From Selenomonas sp. F0473 (GTDB taxonomy: Bacteria; Bacillota; Negativicutes; Selenomonadales; Selenomonadaceae), in NCBI RefSeq assembly GCF_000315545.1, contig NZ_JH992902.1, positions 1,597,893 to 1,661,892 on the forward strand: a DNA stretch of 64,000 nucleotides, written 5' to 3'. This document shows positions 35,957 to 49,500 of the stretch, one piece after another. The notes under the pieces are model-generated. The model was not told where the DNA came from. It was given only the letters and a program-made list of their open reading frames with translations, and searched no databases. Each line of letters starts with the position of its first letter. The first letter of the stretch is position 1. A program made the translations under genes and the position numbers.

Positions 35957-36763
35957 TCAGAACGCCGGAATGATGGCGCCTTTGTACTTGTCGTTGATGA
36001 AGTTCTTTACGGTATCGGAGTGAAGCGCTTTGAGGAGCGCCTTGATCTCGGGACGGTTCTCGTCACCCGCGCGGATGGCGATGATATTGACGTACGGAGA
36101 GGTTTTGTCCTCCATGAAGAGGGCGTCGCGGGTCGGAATGAGATCCGCCTGCATTGCCCAGTTCGTGTTGATGACGGAAATGTCGACGTCGTCAAGCGTG
36201 CGCGGGAGCTGCGGCGCTTCGATCTCCTTGAAGTTCAGCTTCTTCGGGTTCTCGGCAATATCCGCGATAGTTGCGGTTTCGCCGACGCCGTCCTTCAGCT
36301 TAATGAGACCCGCGCGCTGGAGGAGCAGGAGGGAGCGGCCGCCGTTCGTGGGATCGCTCGGGATGGAGACCTGTGCGCCGTCCTTGATCTCGTCGAGTTT
36401 CTTGATCTTGTGCGAGTAGATGCCCATCGGTTCGACGTGGACGCCGAGGACGTTGATGAGTTTGACTTCCGGATGTTCCTGCATAAAGTTCTTCAGATAG
36501 GGCTCATGCTGGAAGAAGTTCGCGTCGATCTCTTTGTCGTTCGTCGCGAGGTTCGGCTGCACGTAGTCGTTGAATTCGGCGATCTCGAGTTTGACGCCTT
36601 CCTTTTCGAGTTCGGGCTTGATCGCTTCGAGGATCTCGGCGTGGGGGACGGGAGAGGCGCCGACCTTGACGACCTTCTCCGATTTGGCGTTATTGTCCGC
36701 GCCGCCGCAGCCGACAAGAGCGAGCGCGGCAATCGCGAGGACGAGCGTGAATATTTTTTTCAT
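35957..36763 (-). CDS. metQ: Methionine-binding lipoprotein of the MetNIQ importer
   Basis: A 268-residue NlpA/MetQ-family substrate-binding protein. The signal peptide ends in the lipobox LALVGCGG, so the mature protein is lipidated at Cys19. The family core VKVGASPVPHAEILEAIKPELEKEG, ANFFQHEPYL, LGVHVEPMGIYSHKIK and ALFMEDKTSPYVNII is intact. It captures methionine (possibly D-methionine) and delivers it to MetI-MetN. AGGAGGTCCCTT precedes the ATG. Last gene of the operon, 25 bases after metI. Confidence 0.95.
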   Translation of the reverse strand: MKKIFTLVLAIAALALVGCGGADNNAKSEKVVKVGASPVPHAEILEAIKPELEKEGVKLEIAEFNDYVQPNLATNDKEIDANFFQHEPYLKNFMQEHPEVKLINVLGVHVEPMGIYSHKIKKLDEIKDGAQVSIPSDPTNGGRSLLLLQRAGLIKLKDGVGETATIADIAENPKKLNFKEIEAPQLPRTLDDVDISVINTNWAMQADLIPTRDALFMEDKTSPYVNIIAIRAGDENRPEIKALLKALHSDTVKNFINDKYKGAIIPAF

Positions 36764-36788
36764 AAGGGACCTCCTTGTGGAACCAAAA

Positions 36789-37442
36789 CTATCTTTTATT
36801 CAGACGTGCGGCAAGGGTGTTGCCCGCGAGCTGCACGAGCTGGACGAGAATAATGAGAATGACGACCGTCGCGATCATGATGTCGGGGCGGAACCGCTGA
36901 TAGCCGTAGCGGATCGCGAGATCGCCGAGGCCGCCGCCGCCGATGGCGCCTGCCATTGCGGACTCGCCGACGAGGGCGATGACGACGGTCGTGAGCTGGC
37001 TGACGATGCCCGGCATGGACTCCGGCAGGAGGACACGCGTCACAATCTGCATCGGCGTCGCGCCCATGGCGAGTGCAGCCTCGACGAGACCGTGCGGCAC
37101 CTCCCGCAGGGATGTCTCGACCTGCCGCCCGATGAAGGGGACGGAGGCGATGACGAGCGGCACCATCGCGGCGGTCGTGCCGATGGCGGAGCCGACGATG
37201 AGGCGCGTGAGCGGGATGATCGCCACCATTAAGATAATGAAGGGAACGGAGCGCACGGCGTTGACGGCAGCGCCGACGGTGCGGTTCACGGCGGGAGAAT
37301 CGAGAATCTCGCCCTTTGCCGTGACGTGCAGGAGCACGCCGAGCGGGATGCCGAGCGCGCTCGCGACGATCATGCTCAGGACGACCATATAGACGGTTTC
37401 GCCCAGCGCCTTAGTCAGCAGAGGAATCATTTCGGCGGACAT
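36789..37442 (-). CDS. metI: Methionine ABC transporter permease
   Basis: A 217-residue inner-membrane protein with five hydrophobic helices and the EAA coupling motif EAALAMGATPMQIVTRVLLPE, which contacts MetN. Length and the final GYQRFRPDIMIATVVILIILVQLVQ fit MetI. The ATG at 37442 follows AGGAGGTGATCGGCT and lies inside metN, overlapping it by 32 bases, which suggests translational coupling. Confidence 0.96.
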   Translation of the reverse strand: MSAEMIPLLTKALGETVYMVVLSMIVASALGIPLGVLLHVTAKGEILDSPAVNRTVGAAVNAVRSVPFIILMVAIIPLTRLIVGSAIGTTAAMVPLVIASVPFIGRQVETSLREVPHGLVEAALAMGATPMQIVTRVLLPESMPGIVSQLTTVVIALVGESAMAGAIGGGGLGDLAIRYGYQRFRPDIMIATVVILIILVQLVQLAGNTLAARLNKR

Positions 37443-38463
37443 AGCCGATCACCTCCTGTTTCAAATGCTGTGCGGAAAGATATGAGATTGCCGTGTCGAT
37501 TTCCGAAGGTTCGCCGCGCAGGCCGATGATCATGCGGCCGAAGGGCATACCCTTCATCTGGTCGAGGGTGCCGAAGAGCATCGTCACCTCAATGTCCGGG
37601 AAGAGGCGGATCATATCGGCGAGCACGGGATCGTCGGCGTTCTTTCCGAGAAAGGTGAGGCGCAGGAGCATATAGCTGCCGGGACTCGGCTCCCGTTCGA
37701 TCGAATTGCCGCGGAACGCCGTCGGCAGGTCGTTCGAGAGCAGGACGCTGATAAACTCTTTGGTAATCGGCTGCTGCGGCTCCGTAAAGACGTCCACGAC
37801 GTCGCCCTCTTCGGCGATGATACCGCCGTCGATGACGGCGACGCGGTCGCAGATGTCCTTGATCACCTGCATCTCGTGCGTGATGACGACGACGGTTAGT
37901 CCCATCCGCCGGTTGATGTCGCGGATGAGCGCAAGGATGGATTTTGTCGTCTGCGGATCGAGCGCCGAGGTCGCCTCGTCGCAGAGAAGCACCTTCGGAT
38001 TGTTCGCAAGCGCCCGGGCGATGCCGACGCGCTGTTTCTGCCCGCCCGAGAGGTGGCTCGGGTAGGCGTCCGCCTTATCCGCGAGCCCCACAAGCGTGAG
38101 GAGTTCCGTCACCTTCGGCCGGATCTCGTCGGCGGGGCGCCCCGCGAGGCGCAGAGGGAAGGCGACGTTGTCGTAGACGGTCGCCGAGGAGAGCAGGTTG
38201 AAGTGCTGAAAGATCATGCCGATGTGCCGCCGCTCTTCGCGCAGCTCGCTCTCGCTCATCCGCATCATGTCGCGTCCGTCGATGAGCACCTCTCCGCTCG
38301 TCGGACGCTCGAGCATGTTGATGCAGCGGATGAGCGTGGACTTGCCCGCCCCCGAGAGACCGACGATGCCGTAGACCGTGCCGCGCTCGATACGCAGGTT
38401 GATGCCGCGCAGCGCGTGCACGTCGGAGTCGTATGTTTTAATGATATTTTTCAGCTGTATCAT
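37411..38463 (-). CDS. metN: Methionine ABC transporter ATPase
   Basis: A 350-residue ATPase with Walker A GLSGAGKST (about 35-43), Q-loop FQHFN, signature LSGGQKQRVGIARAL (about 139), Walker B VLLCDEATSALD and switch His in VVITHEM. The C-terminal 80 residues form the NIL domain, which in MetN binds methionine and inhibits transport when the pool is full. AAAGGAAG precedes the ATG. First gene of metN-metI-metQ. No S-box or T-box is visible in the short leader. Confidence 0.97.
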   Translation of the reverse strand: MIQLKNIIKTYDSDVHALRGINLRIERGTVYGIVGLSGAGKSTLIRCINMLERPTSGEVLIDGRDMMRMSESELREERRHIGMIFQHFNLLSSATVYDNVAFPLRLAGRPADEIRPKVTELLTLVGLADKADAYPSHLSGGQKQRVGIARALANNPKVLLCDEATSALDPQTTKSILALIRDINRRMGLTVVVITHEMQVIKDICDRVAVIDGGIIAEEGDVVDVFTEPQQPITKEFISVLLSNDLPTAFRGNSIEREPSPGSYMLLRLTFLGKNADDPVLADMIRLFPDIEVTMLFGTLDQMKGMPFGRMIIGLRGEPSEIDTAISYLSAQHLKQEVIGYVRRNDSSAD

Positions 38464-38496
38464 TATGGAAACTTCCTTTGTGCAATGTTAGGAACA

Positions 38497-38525
38497 AACG
38501 TAGCACACGCGCGGGCGTTTGTCAA
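38497..38525 (-). promoter_or_regulatory. Promoter of metNIQ
   Basis: Minus strand TTGACA (38525-38520), 17 bases, TACGTT (38502-38497), 34 bases before the metN start. The leader is too short for a SAM riboswitch. Confidence 0.6.
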
Positions 38526-38620
38526 TGTTTTCGGCCAAACGACATAATGCCCTCGGCGGAGCCCGTTCAAGTTTTGCGTTTCGAGGGGCGCACATACCGG
38601 AAAAAGATTTGTATGAACTA

Positions 38621-38649
38621 TTGACATGAAAATTAGGATGTAGTATTAT
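38621..38649 (+). promoter_or_regulatory. Promoter of rpoB-rpoC
   Basis: Consensus TTGACA (38621-38626), 17 bases, TATTAT (38644-38649). The leader to the rpoB start is about 200 bases and contains the pyrimidine run CCTTTTTTGGCTTTTTTAG and a GC-rich hairpin near 38720-38740, but no element I recognise. Nothing else is seen in 38526-38849. Confidence 0.8.
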
Positions 38650-38849
38650 ATGATGACCTATTGACTTAAGTATGGGGTTCGTGCGCCTTTTTTGGCTTTT
38701 TTAGAAAGGATTTGGGGGAGTGCCCGGCAGCGGGCGCTTCCATAGGAGCAAGGGATCGAACGGTTGCCTTGTTCTTTTTGTGTCCTTATAGAAAAGTGTC
38801 CGCGTCCGGATTCCATCAATAATAATCCAGCGAAAGGGTGACAGCGTTC

Positions 38850-41800
38850 ATGTTCAATCCTGTGTCGGTCGGCCGTCGCACCCGGTATAGCTATGCGCGC
38901 ATCAAGGAAGTTATGGAGATGCCGCATCTGCTCGATATTCAACGGTCGAGCTACCGGTGGTTCCTCGATGTGGGACTCGGGGAGATTTTCCACGATATCT
39001 CGCCCATTCAGGACTTCTCGGGGAATCTCATCCTTTCCTTCGAGTCGTTTGCGCTCGGCGAGCCGAAGTATGATCTCGACGAGTGTAAAGAGCGTGACGT
39101 AACGTATGCCGCGCCGCTTCGCGTGAACGTACGGCTCGTCAACCGCGAGACGGGGGAGATCAAGGAACAGGAAGTGTTCATGGGCGATTTCCCGCTCATG
39201 ACCGATACGGGCACGTTCATCATCAACGGCGCGGAGCGCGTTATCGTCAGCCAGCTCGTGCGCTCGCCCGGCGCGTATTACGGTGTGGAAATCGATACGA
39301 CGGGCAAGGAACTCTATAACGCGACGATCATCCCGAACCGTGGCGCGTGGATCGAGCTCGAGACGGATGCGAACGACGTTGTGTCCGTGCGCATCGACCG
39401 TACGCGCAAAATGCCCGTCACCTACCTCATCCGTGCGCTCGGTTACGAGACGGACGGAGAGATTCGCGCGCTCTTCGGCGACGATCCGCGTATCCTCGCG
39501 ACGATTGAGCGCGATACCGACGAGGTGAAGTCCCGCGGCAAGTCGGTGATCGAGATCTACCGGCGCCTGCGTCCGGGGGAACCCGCGAACGAGGACAACG
39601 CGCGGCAGCTCCTCGAGGTGCTGTTCTTTGACTCGCGGCGTTATGATCTTGCGACGGTCGGGCGCTATAAACTCACGAAAAAGCTCGGCTGGCGCCGCCG
39701 CCTGCTCGGCAAGGTGCTCGCGGAACCCGTTGTGGATAAAGAGACGGGGGAAATCGTGTTCCCGAAAGGCGAGGCGATTACGCCGGAGATGGTGGACGCC
39801 GTGAGCGAGGAGCGCGAGACGGCGCTCTTTGGCGAGGGCGAGCTTGTCGTGCTCAACGTGCAGAAGCCGGACGGGGGGATTTACCGTATGCTCTGTACGC
39901 CGACACGCGACTATCAGTACCGCACGATCACGCGCGAGGATGTGATGGCGTCGATCAGCTATCTGCTCGGCCTCATGGACGGGTTCGGCAATACGGACGA
40001 CATCGACCATCTCGGCAACCGCCGCGTGCGTGCGGTCGGGGAACTGCTGCAGAACCAGTTCCGCATCGGCCTCTCGCGTATGGAACGCGTCGTGCGCGAG
40101 CGCATGACGATCCAAGAGACGGACAGCATTACGCCGCAGGGGCTCATCAACATCCGCCCCGTCGTGGCGGCGGTGAAGGAGTTCTTCGGCTCCTCGCAGC
40201 TCTCGCAGTTCATGGATCAGCACAATCCGCTCTCGGAGCTGACGCATAAGCGCCGCCTCTCGGCGCTCGGCCCCGGCGGCCTTTCGCGCGAACGCGCGGG
40301 ATTCGAGGTGCGCGACGTCCACAACTCGCACTACGGCCGCATGTGTCCGGTCGAGTCGCCGGAAGGTCCGAATATCGGCCTGATCGGCTCGCTCGCGAAC
40401 TATGCGCGCGTCAACCGGTTCGGGTTCATGGAGACCCCGTACCGCCGCGTGGACAAGGAAAACCGGCGCGTGACGGACGAGGTGCGTTACCTCACGGCGG
40501 ACGAGGAGGACGAACTCATCATCGCGCAGGCGAACGAGCCGCTCGATGAGAACGAATACTTTGCAAACGAGCGCGTCACGGCGCGGTTCCACGAGGAAAC
40601 GGGGCTGCACGCGCGCGACCGCGTGGACTATATGGACGTTTCGCCGCGTCAGGTTTTTTCGATCGCGACGGCGATGATCCCGTTCCTGGAGAATGACGAT
40701 GCGAACCGCGCGCTCATGGGCGCAAACATGCAGCGTCAGGCCGTGCCGCTCCTGCGGACACAGGCGCCGCTCATCGGCACGGGCATGGAGTACAAGGCCG
40801 CCTGCGACTCGGGCGTCATGGTGCTCGCGCGCCGCGGCGGCGAGGTGACGGAAGTTGCGGCGGACGCGATTACCATCCGTTCGGATGAAGGTACGTTTGA
40901 TACCTATAAACTGCAGAAATTTGTCCGCTCGAACCAGGCGACCTGCATCAACCAGCGTCCGCTGGTCTATGCGGGGGAGAAGATCGCGGAAGGGCAGCCC
41001 ATTGCGGACGGCCCGTCGACGGACAACGGCGAGCTCGCGCTCGGCTACAACATCATCGTCGCCTATATGCCGTGGGAAGGCTATAACTACGAGGACGCGA
41101 TTCTCCTCAGCGAGAATCTCGTCAAGCAGGATCTCTACACCTCGATCCACATCGAGGAATATGAATGCGACGCGCGCGATACGAAGCTCGGCCCCGAGGA
41201 GATCACGCGCGATATCCCGAACGTCGCCGAGGAAGCGCTGAAGGACCTCGACGAGGAGGGCATCGTCTCCATCGGCGCGGATGTGCGTCCCGGGGACATC
41301 CTGGTCGGCAAGGTCACGCCGAAGGGCGAGACGGAACTGACGGCGGAGGAGAGGCTCCTGCGCGCGATCTTCGGGGAGAAGGCGCGCGAGGTGCGCGATA
41401 CCTCGCTGCGCGTGCCGCACGGCGAGGGCGGGAAGATCATCGACGTGAAGATCTTCACGCGTGAGAACAATGACGAACTGCCGCCGGGGGTCAACCGCCT
41501 CGTGCGCGTCTACATCGCGCAGAAGCGCAAGATCTCGGTCGGCGATAAGATGTCCGGCCGCCACGGGAACAAAGGCGTCGTCTCGCGCATCATGCGCCAG
41601 GAGGATATGCCGTTCCTGCCGGACGGCACCCCCGTCGACATTGTTCTGAACCCGCTCGGCGTGCCGTCGCGTATGAACATCGGGCAGGTGCTCGAGACGC
41701 ATCTCGGTATGGCGTGCCGCGTGCTCGGCCGGCGTATTAAAGACGGTGACCCGACGGTGGAGGGAGACCTCCGTAAGGCCGGCTATAACTTTGACGTGAA

Positions 41801-42602
41801 CGGGATGCCGAAGCCGGATGAGGCGGGCATTCACATCGCGACCCCGGTCTTTGACGGCGCGGGAGACGACGACGTGTTCGGCACGATCCGCGCGGCGGGA
41901 CTGCCGGAGGACGGCAAGACCGTGCTCTATGACGGACGCACGGGAGAGCCGTTCGAGAACCGCGTTACGGTCGGCTGCGTCTACATGCTGAAACTGCATC
42001 ATCTTGTGGACGATAAGATCCACGCGCGTTCCACAGGACCGTATTCCCTCGTCACGCAGCAGCCGCTCGGCGGCAAGGCGCAGTTCGGCGGTCAGCGTTT
42101 CGGCGAGATGGAGGTCTGGGCGCTCGAGGCCTACGGCGCGGCATATACGCTGCAGGAGATCCTGACGGTGAAGTCCGACGATGTTGTCGGACGCGTCAAA
42201 GCGTACGAATCCATCGTCAAGGGCGACAACATCCCCGAACCCGGCGTTCCCGAGTCCTTTAAGGTGCTCATCAAGGAACTGCAGGCGATCGGTCTCGATA
42301 TCAAGGTGCTCAACGAGGATGCGAAGGAAATTGCCATCCGCGACGAAGAAGACGAGGATATCAACGAGAAGGCGCGTTCCCTCGATCTCGATGTGGAGGG
42401 CGTCGACGAAAACGGCGCCGCGCCCCCGCCTCCGACTTACGAGGAGGGGGATGAGCCGGAGAGCGAAGGCGATGTGACGGATGACGACATTATCGCGCAT
42501 ATCGACGGCGCGGACGAAGAACTCGAAGGCGATATGGATGAGATCTTAAGCGACGGTCTCGAGAGCATCGACACGCCGAACGAGGACGATCCGGAATTCT
42601 GA
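38850..42602 (+). CDS. rpoB: RNA polymerase beta subunit
   Basis: A 1250-residue protein aligning with RpoB throughout: N-terminal [30 protein letters not shown], the rifampicin-binding cluster [19 protein letters not shown] followed by [14 protein letters not shown], and the C-terminal [23 protein letters not shown] that contacts beta prime. The cluster shows the usual drug-sensitive residues (Asp, His and Ser at the classic positions). The C-terminal tail (about the last 70 residues) is strongly acidic. The ATG at 38850 ([15 protein letters not shown]) is preferred to a GTG four codons upstream, since GAAAGGGTGA is better spaced for it. rpoC follows after 24 bases. Confidence 0.98.
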   Translation: MFNPVSVGRRTRYSYARIKEVMEMPHLLDIQRSSYRWFLDVGLGEIFHDISPIQDFSGNLILSFESFALGEPKYDLDECKERDVTYAAPLRVNVRLVNRETGEIKEQEVFMGDFPLMTDTGTFIINGAERVIVSQLVRSPGAYYGVEIDTTGKELYNATIIPNRGAWIELETDANDVVSVRIDRTRKMPVTYLIRALGYETDGEIRALFGDDPRILATIERDTDEVKSRGKSVIEIYRRLRPGEPANEDNARQLLEVLFFDSRRYDLATVGRYKLTKKLGWRRRLLGKVLAEPVVDKETGEIVFPKGEAITPEMVDAVSEERETALFGEGELVVLNVQKPDGGIYRMLCTPTRDYQYRTITREDVMASISYLLGLMDGFGNTDDIDHLGNRRVRAVGELLQNQFRIGLSRMERVVRERMTIQETDSITPQGLINIRPVVAAVKEFFGSSQLSQFMDQHNPLSELTHKRRLSALGPGGLSRERAGFEVRDVHNSHYGRMCPVESPEGPNIGLIGSLANYARVNRFGFMETPYRRVDKENRRVTDEVRYLTADEEDELIIAQANEPLDENEYFANERVTARFHEETGLHARDRVDYMDVSPRQVFSIATAMIPFLENDDANRALMGANMQRQAVPLLRTQAPLIGTGMEYKAACDSGVMVLARRGGEVTEVAADAITIRSDEGTFDTYKLQKFVRSNQATCINQRPLVYAGEKIAEGQPIADGPSTDNGELALGYNIIVAYMPWEGYNYEDAILLSENLVKQDLYTSIHIEEYECDARDTKLGPEEITRDIPNVAEEALKDLDEEGIVSIGADVRPGDILVGKVTPKGETELTAEERLLRAIFGEKAREVRDTSLRVPHGEGGKIIDVKIFTRENNDELPPGVNRLVRVYIAQKRKISVGDKMSGRHGNKGVVSRIMRQEDMPFLPDGTPVDIVLNPLGVPSRMNIGQVLETHLGMACRVLGRRIKDGDPTVEGDLRKAGYNFDVNGMPKPDEAGIHIATPVFDGAGDDDVFGTIRAAGLPEDGKTVLYDGRTGEPFENRVTVGCVYMLKLHHLVDDKIHARSTGPYSLVTQQPLGGKAQFGGQRFGEMEVWALEAYGAAYTLQEILTVKSDDVVGRVKAYESIVKGDNIPEPGVPESFKVLIKELQAIGLDIKVLNEDAKEIAIRDEEDEDINEKARSLDLDVEGVDENGAAPPPPTYEEGDEPESEGDVTDDDIIAHIDGADEELEGDMDEILSDGLESIDTPNEDDPEF

Positions 42603-42626
42603 TTCATAGGAAGGGAGTGGCATCTG

Positions 42627-46649
<4,023 letters not shown>

Positions 46650-46654
46650 CAAGG

Positions 46655-46776
46655 TGACGCGGGATTTTCGCGCCTAGCATCGTCATTATCGCCGAACGCT
46701 TCGTCGACGTAGGCTGCATCTATGCCTTCCTCGCGTTCGCCTCAATTCCTTGCTATGCGTCGAAACTTCCGCGTCA
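46655..46776. repeat. 121-bp palindromic repeat, copy after rpoC
   Basis: Begins TGACGCGGGATTTTCGCGCC and ends CGAAACTTCCGCGTCA, terminal inverted repeats of the same family as 30845-30966, here in the opposite orientation. The centre is CGAACGCTTCGTCGACGTAGGC. It starts six bases after the rpoC stop. Confidence 0.85.
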
Positions 46777-46794
46777 CTGAGATTGCAATAGAAA

Positions 46795-46840
46795 AGGACG
46801 TCAACACTGATGTAAAAATCGGTTGACGTCCTCTTTTTTT
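46795..46840 (+). terminator. Terminator of rpoB-rpoC
   Basis: AGGACGTCAAC (46795-46805) pairs perfectly with GTTGACGTCCT (46822-46832), followed by CTTTTTTT. Confidence 0.9.
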
Positions 46841-46851
46841 GTGTGTAAAAT
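46823..46851 (+). promoter_or_regulatory. Promoter of bioY, inside the rpoC terminator
   Basis: TTGACG (46823-46828), 17 bases, TAAAAT (46846-46851). The -35 element is part of the right arm of the terminator stem. No clear BirA operator is visible. Confidence 0.65.
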
Positions 46852-46885
46852 AGCGAAAGAATTATAGATAGGAAGTGTAATTTTT

Positions 46886-47440
46886 ATGTCACAATACGAT
46901 GAAAAATTCTTTTCAATTCGCAATACCACGCGGATGGCGCTCTGCATTGCGCTCATCTGCGTCAGCGCCTACATCGCGATCCCCGTGCCGTTCATGGCGC
47001 CGCTCACGATGCAGACCTTTGCGCTGTGCCTTACGGCGCTCGTCCTGACGCCGGGGCAGACGGCGGTCGTCCTCATCGGCTATACGCTGCTCGGCGCGGT
47101 CGGGCTGCCGGTCTTTGCGGGCGGGGTCGGGGGGCTGGCTATTATCTTTAGTCCGCGCGGCGGCTTTTTTCTCGGGTTCCTCGTTGCTTATACGCTGATG
47201 AGTTTCCTCAAAGGGAGTACGCCTTCGTTCAGACGTTATGCCGTTGTCGCCGTTCTCGTCAGCGTTCCCGTAACCTATATCTTTGCGACACTCTGGCTCG
47301 TCGTCCTTTTCGGGGATAAATTCGCCGGCATCGCCGCCGCATTCGGCGCGCTCGCACAGTATGTGCCGGGCGATATGATCAAGGCGGCGGCAGCGGCGGG
47401 GGTGGGGGGATCGCTCAATCGCCGCCTCCGATATATGTGA
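46886..47440 (+). CDS. bioY: Biotin transporter substrate-binding membrane subunit BioY
   Basis: A 184-residue membrane protein with six helices and the BioY motifs IPVPFMAPLTMQTFALCLTALVLTP, LLGAVGLPVFAGGVGGL and SPRGGFFLGF. BioY is the S-component of ECF biotin importers and binds biotin from outside; ATPase and T subunits are not in the window. The N-terminus MSQYDEKFFSIRNTTRMALC carries a short cytoplasmic lead. AGGAAG precedes the ATG. The stop TGA coincides with the first bases of a 121-bp repeat. Confidence 0.94.
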   Translation: MSQYDEKFFSIRNTTRMALCIALICVSAYIAIPVPFMAPLTMQTFALCLTALVLTPGQTAVVLIGYTLLGAVGLPVFAGGVGGLAIIFSPRGGFFLGFLVAYTLMSFLKGSTPSFRRYAVVAVLVSVPVTYIFATLWLVVLFGDKFAGIAAAFGALAQYVPGDMIKAAAAAGVGGSLNRRLRYM

Positions 47441-47558
47441 CGCGCGATCTTGGCGCCTAGCGTCGTTATTCGTTGAACGCTTCGCTAGGAGTAGCTTTTT
47501 ACTACGCCGTCGCTCGCGTTCTCCTCATGCCTAGCTATGCATCCAAGCTTGCGCGTCA
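47438..47558. repeat. 121-bp palindromic repeat, copy overlapping the bioY stop codon
   Basis: Begins TGACGCGCGATCTTGGCGCC, where TGA is the bioY stop, and ends CCAAGCTTGCGCGTCA. The centre CTAGGAGTAGCTTTTTACTACGCC is nearly the complement of the centre of the copy at 30845. Confidence 0.85.
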
Positions 47559-47572
47559 CCCAATTTACGGCA

Positions 47573-47692
47573 TGACGCGGGATTTTGGCGCATAACTGTG
47601 TCACTGCGAAAAATACTGCGCTCGTAGTAGCTTTTTCTACGCCTTCGCTTGTATTTTTCTTGTTCCTTGTCTGCATCCAAACTTCCGCGTCA
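47573..47692. repeat. 121-bp palindromic repeat, third copy in the bioY cluster
   Basis: TGACGCGGGATTTTGGCGC to AAACTTCCGCGTCA with centre CGTAGTAGCTTTTTCTACGCC; 14 bases after the preceding copy and in the same orientation. Confidence 0.85.
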
Positions 47693-47706
47693 CTTAGGTG
47701 TGGTAT

Positions 47707-47745
47707 CATGTGGGATTTTCGCACCTAGCTTTACCATTTCAAAAA
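47707..47745. repeat. Truncated 121-bp repeat (left end only)
   Basis: CATGTGGGATTTTCGCACCTAGCTTTACC resembles the first 30 bases of the full copies; the rest is missing. Together with the two preceding copies this fills most of the 397-base interval 47441-47837. Confidence 0.5.
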
Positions 47746-47779
47746 CGCAGCTGATGAATAGCAGCCCGGACTGCCATAC

Positions 47780-47838
47780 GGCATCAAAAATCCCGGTATA
47801 CGTTGCCATCGTATGCCGGGATTTTTTGATGCCGTTTT
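47780..47838. terminator. Long hairpin terminator after the tannase-like gene
   Basis: GGCATCAAAAATCCCGG plus TATACG (47780-47802) pairs with CGTATGCC plus GGGATTTTTTGATGCC (47810-47833), about 22 pairs. It is immediately downstream of the minus-strand esterase stop; GTTTTTA follows on the plus side. Confidence 0.75.
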
Positions 47839-49421
47839 TATTTACAAATACGGTCGATCCATGCAAACAATTCGTCCAGATCGTAATCGCCGGCATGACC
47901 GTATCCCCATGGGACGGCGAAGTCCACATCAGTGCCTGCATTGGCGAGGCGCAGGGCAAGAACGGCAGGAATGGGGAGCGCTGTATCGCGATCCTTGGCG
48001 CCGTGCCGAATACGGAAGTGCGGTGCGACTCGCACGCCGTTTGCGCCGATATAGTTCAGCGGGTTTAACATACGGATATCCGCTGCCGGAGCGAGTGCAC
48101 CGTGCGTCGAATCATATTTCCGTGAGAACTTGGTAAAGTGACGGGGGCGGTTTGTCTCCGTGCCGAACTCATCATTTTCGCCGGAACTAAGATCGAATTT
48201 ATCAAAGGCAGGGGTCGCTTTAAGACGCGTTGCCCAGCGCGCATATGCGGCAAGATCGACGTCTGTAACGCAGCCGTTTTGTACGGTAAACCAATCGGCG
48301 CCGTCCAAGGAGGCGTTATTGTCGACCGCATACTGTGCAGAGGTACGGTAAAGCCCTTTGATGTATTCCGCAAAGGTGCCCGTGCCGTCAGAGCCCAGCT
48401 GCATCACGTTGCCGGCGGCATCTTTCAGCCTGAGACTATTGAGGTAGCGGGGGAAGTCCTTTTTTAAGCGTGCAGAGGCTGCGATTTGATCTGTGGTCAT
48501 CGGTGCTGCAGATGAGGTTTCTGTGGGGGCGTTTGCAGGTCGGTTTGAGACCTCGGAGGCTGTTTGATTCTCCGCGTTCGGGGTAGAGGCGGGAGCTCCC
48601 TGATGGTACTCGTTGATGCCCGAAAAGATCCACTCGTATGCCATGTCGGCGTGTTCGAGGTTGGTAATGGGGCAGTAGCAGCTGGCGGCAAAGATATCGT
48701 CTCGTGCACCTGCCGCACCAATCTCGGCAAGAGCCGCAGTGTAGTCCGAGCTGTTGCCTGTTGCACCGAGAAGTGCCGACAATGCACCGCCTGCGCTCGT
48801 TCCGTTTGAAATGATCCGCTCCGTATTTCCCGCGGGCAAACGTGCGGCGTTGTAGCGCAGATAGCGGACGGCGGCTTTATAATCCACAATGAGCGCGGGC
48901 GCTTTGCCGACATATACGCCCTGTGCATCGGTATTTGTACGCCCCCGTATTGCGGGAGCAACGACCACCAGTCCGCGGGAAAGTGCGGTGAGTGCTGCGT
49001 TCGGGGCACCTGACATGCGTGATTTTTCCTGCGGCTCTTCGATCTCTCCCGGCATATAGCCGCCGACACCATTCGGCATAAAGATCGGAGCAGTTGCCGC
49101 GGTATAACCGTTTACCGTGCCGCCGGTCAGATATGCGGCCGGAATGAAGATGCTTATACGCTGATGTGCGATATCTTTGGGGTTCGACACATAGGGAATA
49201 TTGCGGTATGCACGGAATGCAACAGGCGTGCCGTTGAGCGACAGCACTTCATCCGTATAATTTGTGCCGTTAAAGATAAGTGTCGGCACGCTCGACGCGG
49301 CGGCCGGTGCGGTATCCGTCCCTGCGGTGCCGGAAATCGGAGCCGCCGACGTATTTCCCGCGCAGGTGCAGCTCAATAAAGCGCTGAGAACACCGACACG
49401 GATCAGCTGTAGATTGTTCAC
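47838..49421 (-). CDS. Secreted tannase-like alpha/beta-hydrolase
   Basis: A 527-residue exported esterase. The N-terminus LIRVGVLSALLSCTCAGNTSA is a signal peptide, possibly of the lipoprotein type (Cys in ALLSC). The nucleophile elbow is ISNGTSAGGALSALLGATG (Ser in GTSAGG), a motif shared with bacterial subtype-B tannases; YCPITNLEHADMAYEW also fits. Candidate triad partners are Asp in IRHGAKDRDTAL and His in WGYGHAGDYD. It could hydrolyse galloyl or other phenolic esters, but a related esterase activity is possible. A GTG at 49430 is in frame but touches the AGAAAGG site; the GTG at 49421 is properly spaced and is used. It is monocistronic. Confidence 0.8.
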   Translation of the reverse strand: MNNLQLIRVGVLSALLSCTCAGNTSAAPISGTAGTDTAPAAASSVPTLIFNGTNYTDEVLSLNGTPVAFRAYRNIPYVSNPKDIAHQRISIFIPAAYLTGGTVNGYTAATAPIFMPNGVGGYMPGEIEEPQEKSRMSGAPNAALTALSRGLVVVAPAIRGRTNTDAQGVYVGKAPALIVDYKAAVRYLRYNAARLPAGNTERIISNGTSAGGALSALLGATGNSSDYTAALAEIGAAGARDDIFAASCYCPITNLEHADMAYEWIFSGINEYHQGAPASTPNAENQTASEVSNRPANAPTETSSAAPMTTDQIAASARLKKDFPRYLNSLRLKDAAGNVMQLGSDGTGTFAEYIKGLYRTSAQYAVDNNASLDGADWFTVQNGCVTDVDLAAYARWATRLKATPAFDKFDLSSGENDEFGTETNRPRHFTKFSRKYDSTHGALAPAADIRMLNPLNYIGANGVRVAPHFRIRHGAKDRDTALPIPAVLALRLANAGTDVDFAVPWGYGHAGDYDLDELFAWIDRICK

Positions 49422-49450
49422 GGCAATCACCTTTCTATCATGGGAGAAAA

Positions 49451-49495
49451 TAATAAGGAGGATACGGGCAGCACCGTATCCTCCTTATTATACCA
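49451..49495. terminator. Terminator between sstT and the tannase-like gene
   Basis: A perfect 17-bp stem (TAATAAGGAGGATACGG, 49451-49467, with 49474-49490) and loop GCAGCA, just downstream of the sstT stop on the minus strand, followed there by CTCCCA after TTTT. Confidence 0.85.
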
Positions 49496-49500
49496 TAGAT

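Noticed and set aside
38464-38620. A SAM-sensing S-box or T-box before metNIQ
   Set aside because: The leader from the promoter to metN is about 30 bases and shows none of the conserved blocks.
38658-42500. A 1280-codon open frame on the minus strand opposite rpoB
   Set aside because: It lies wholly antisense to rpoB, its predicted product is Arg/His/Asp/Val-rich low-complexity sequence without domains, and it is explained by the strong GC bias at third codon positions.
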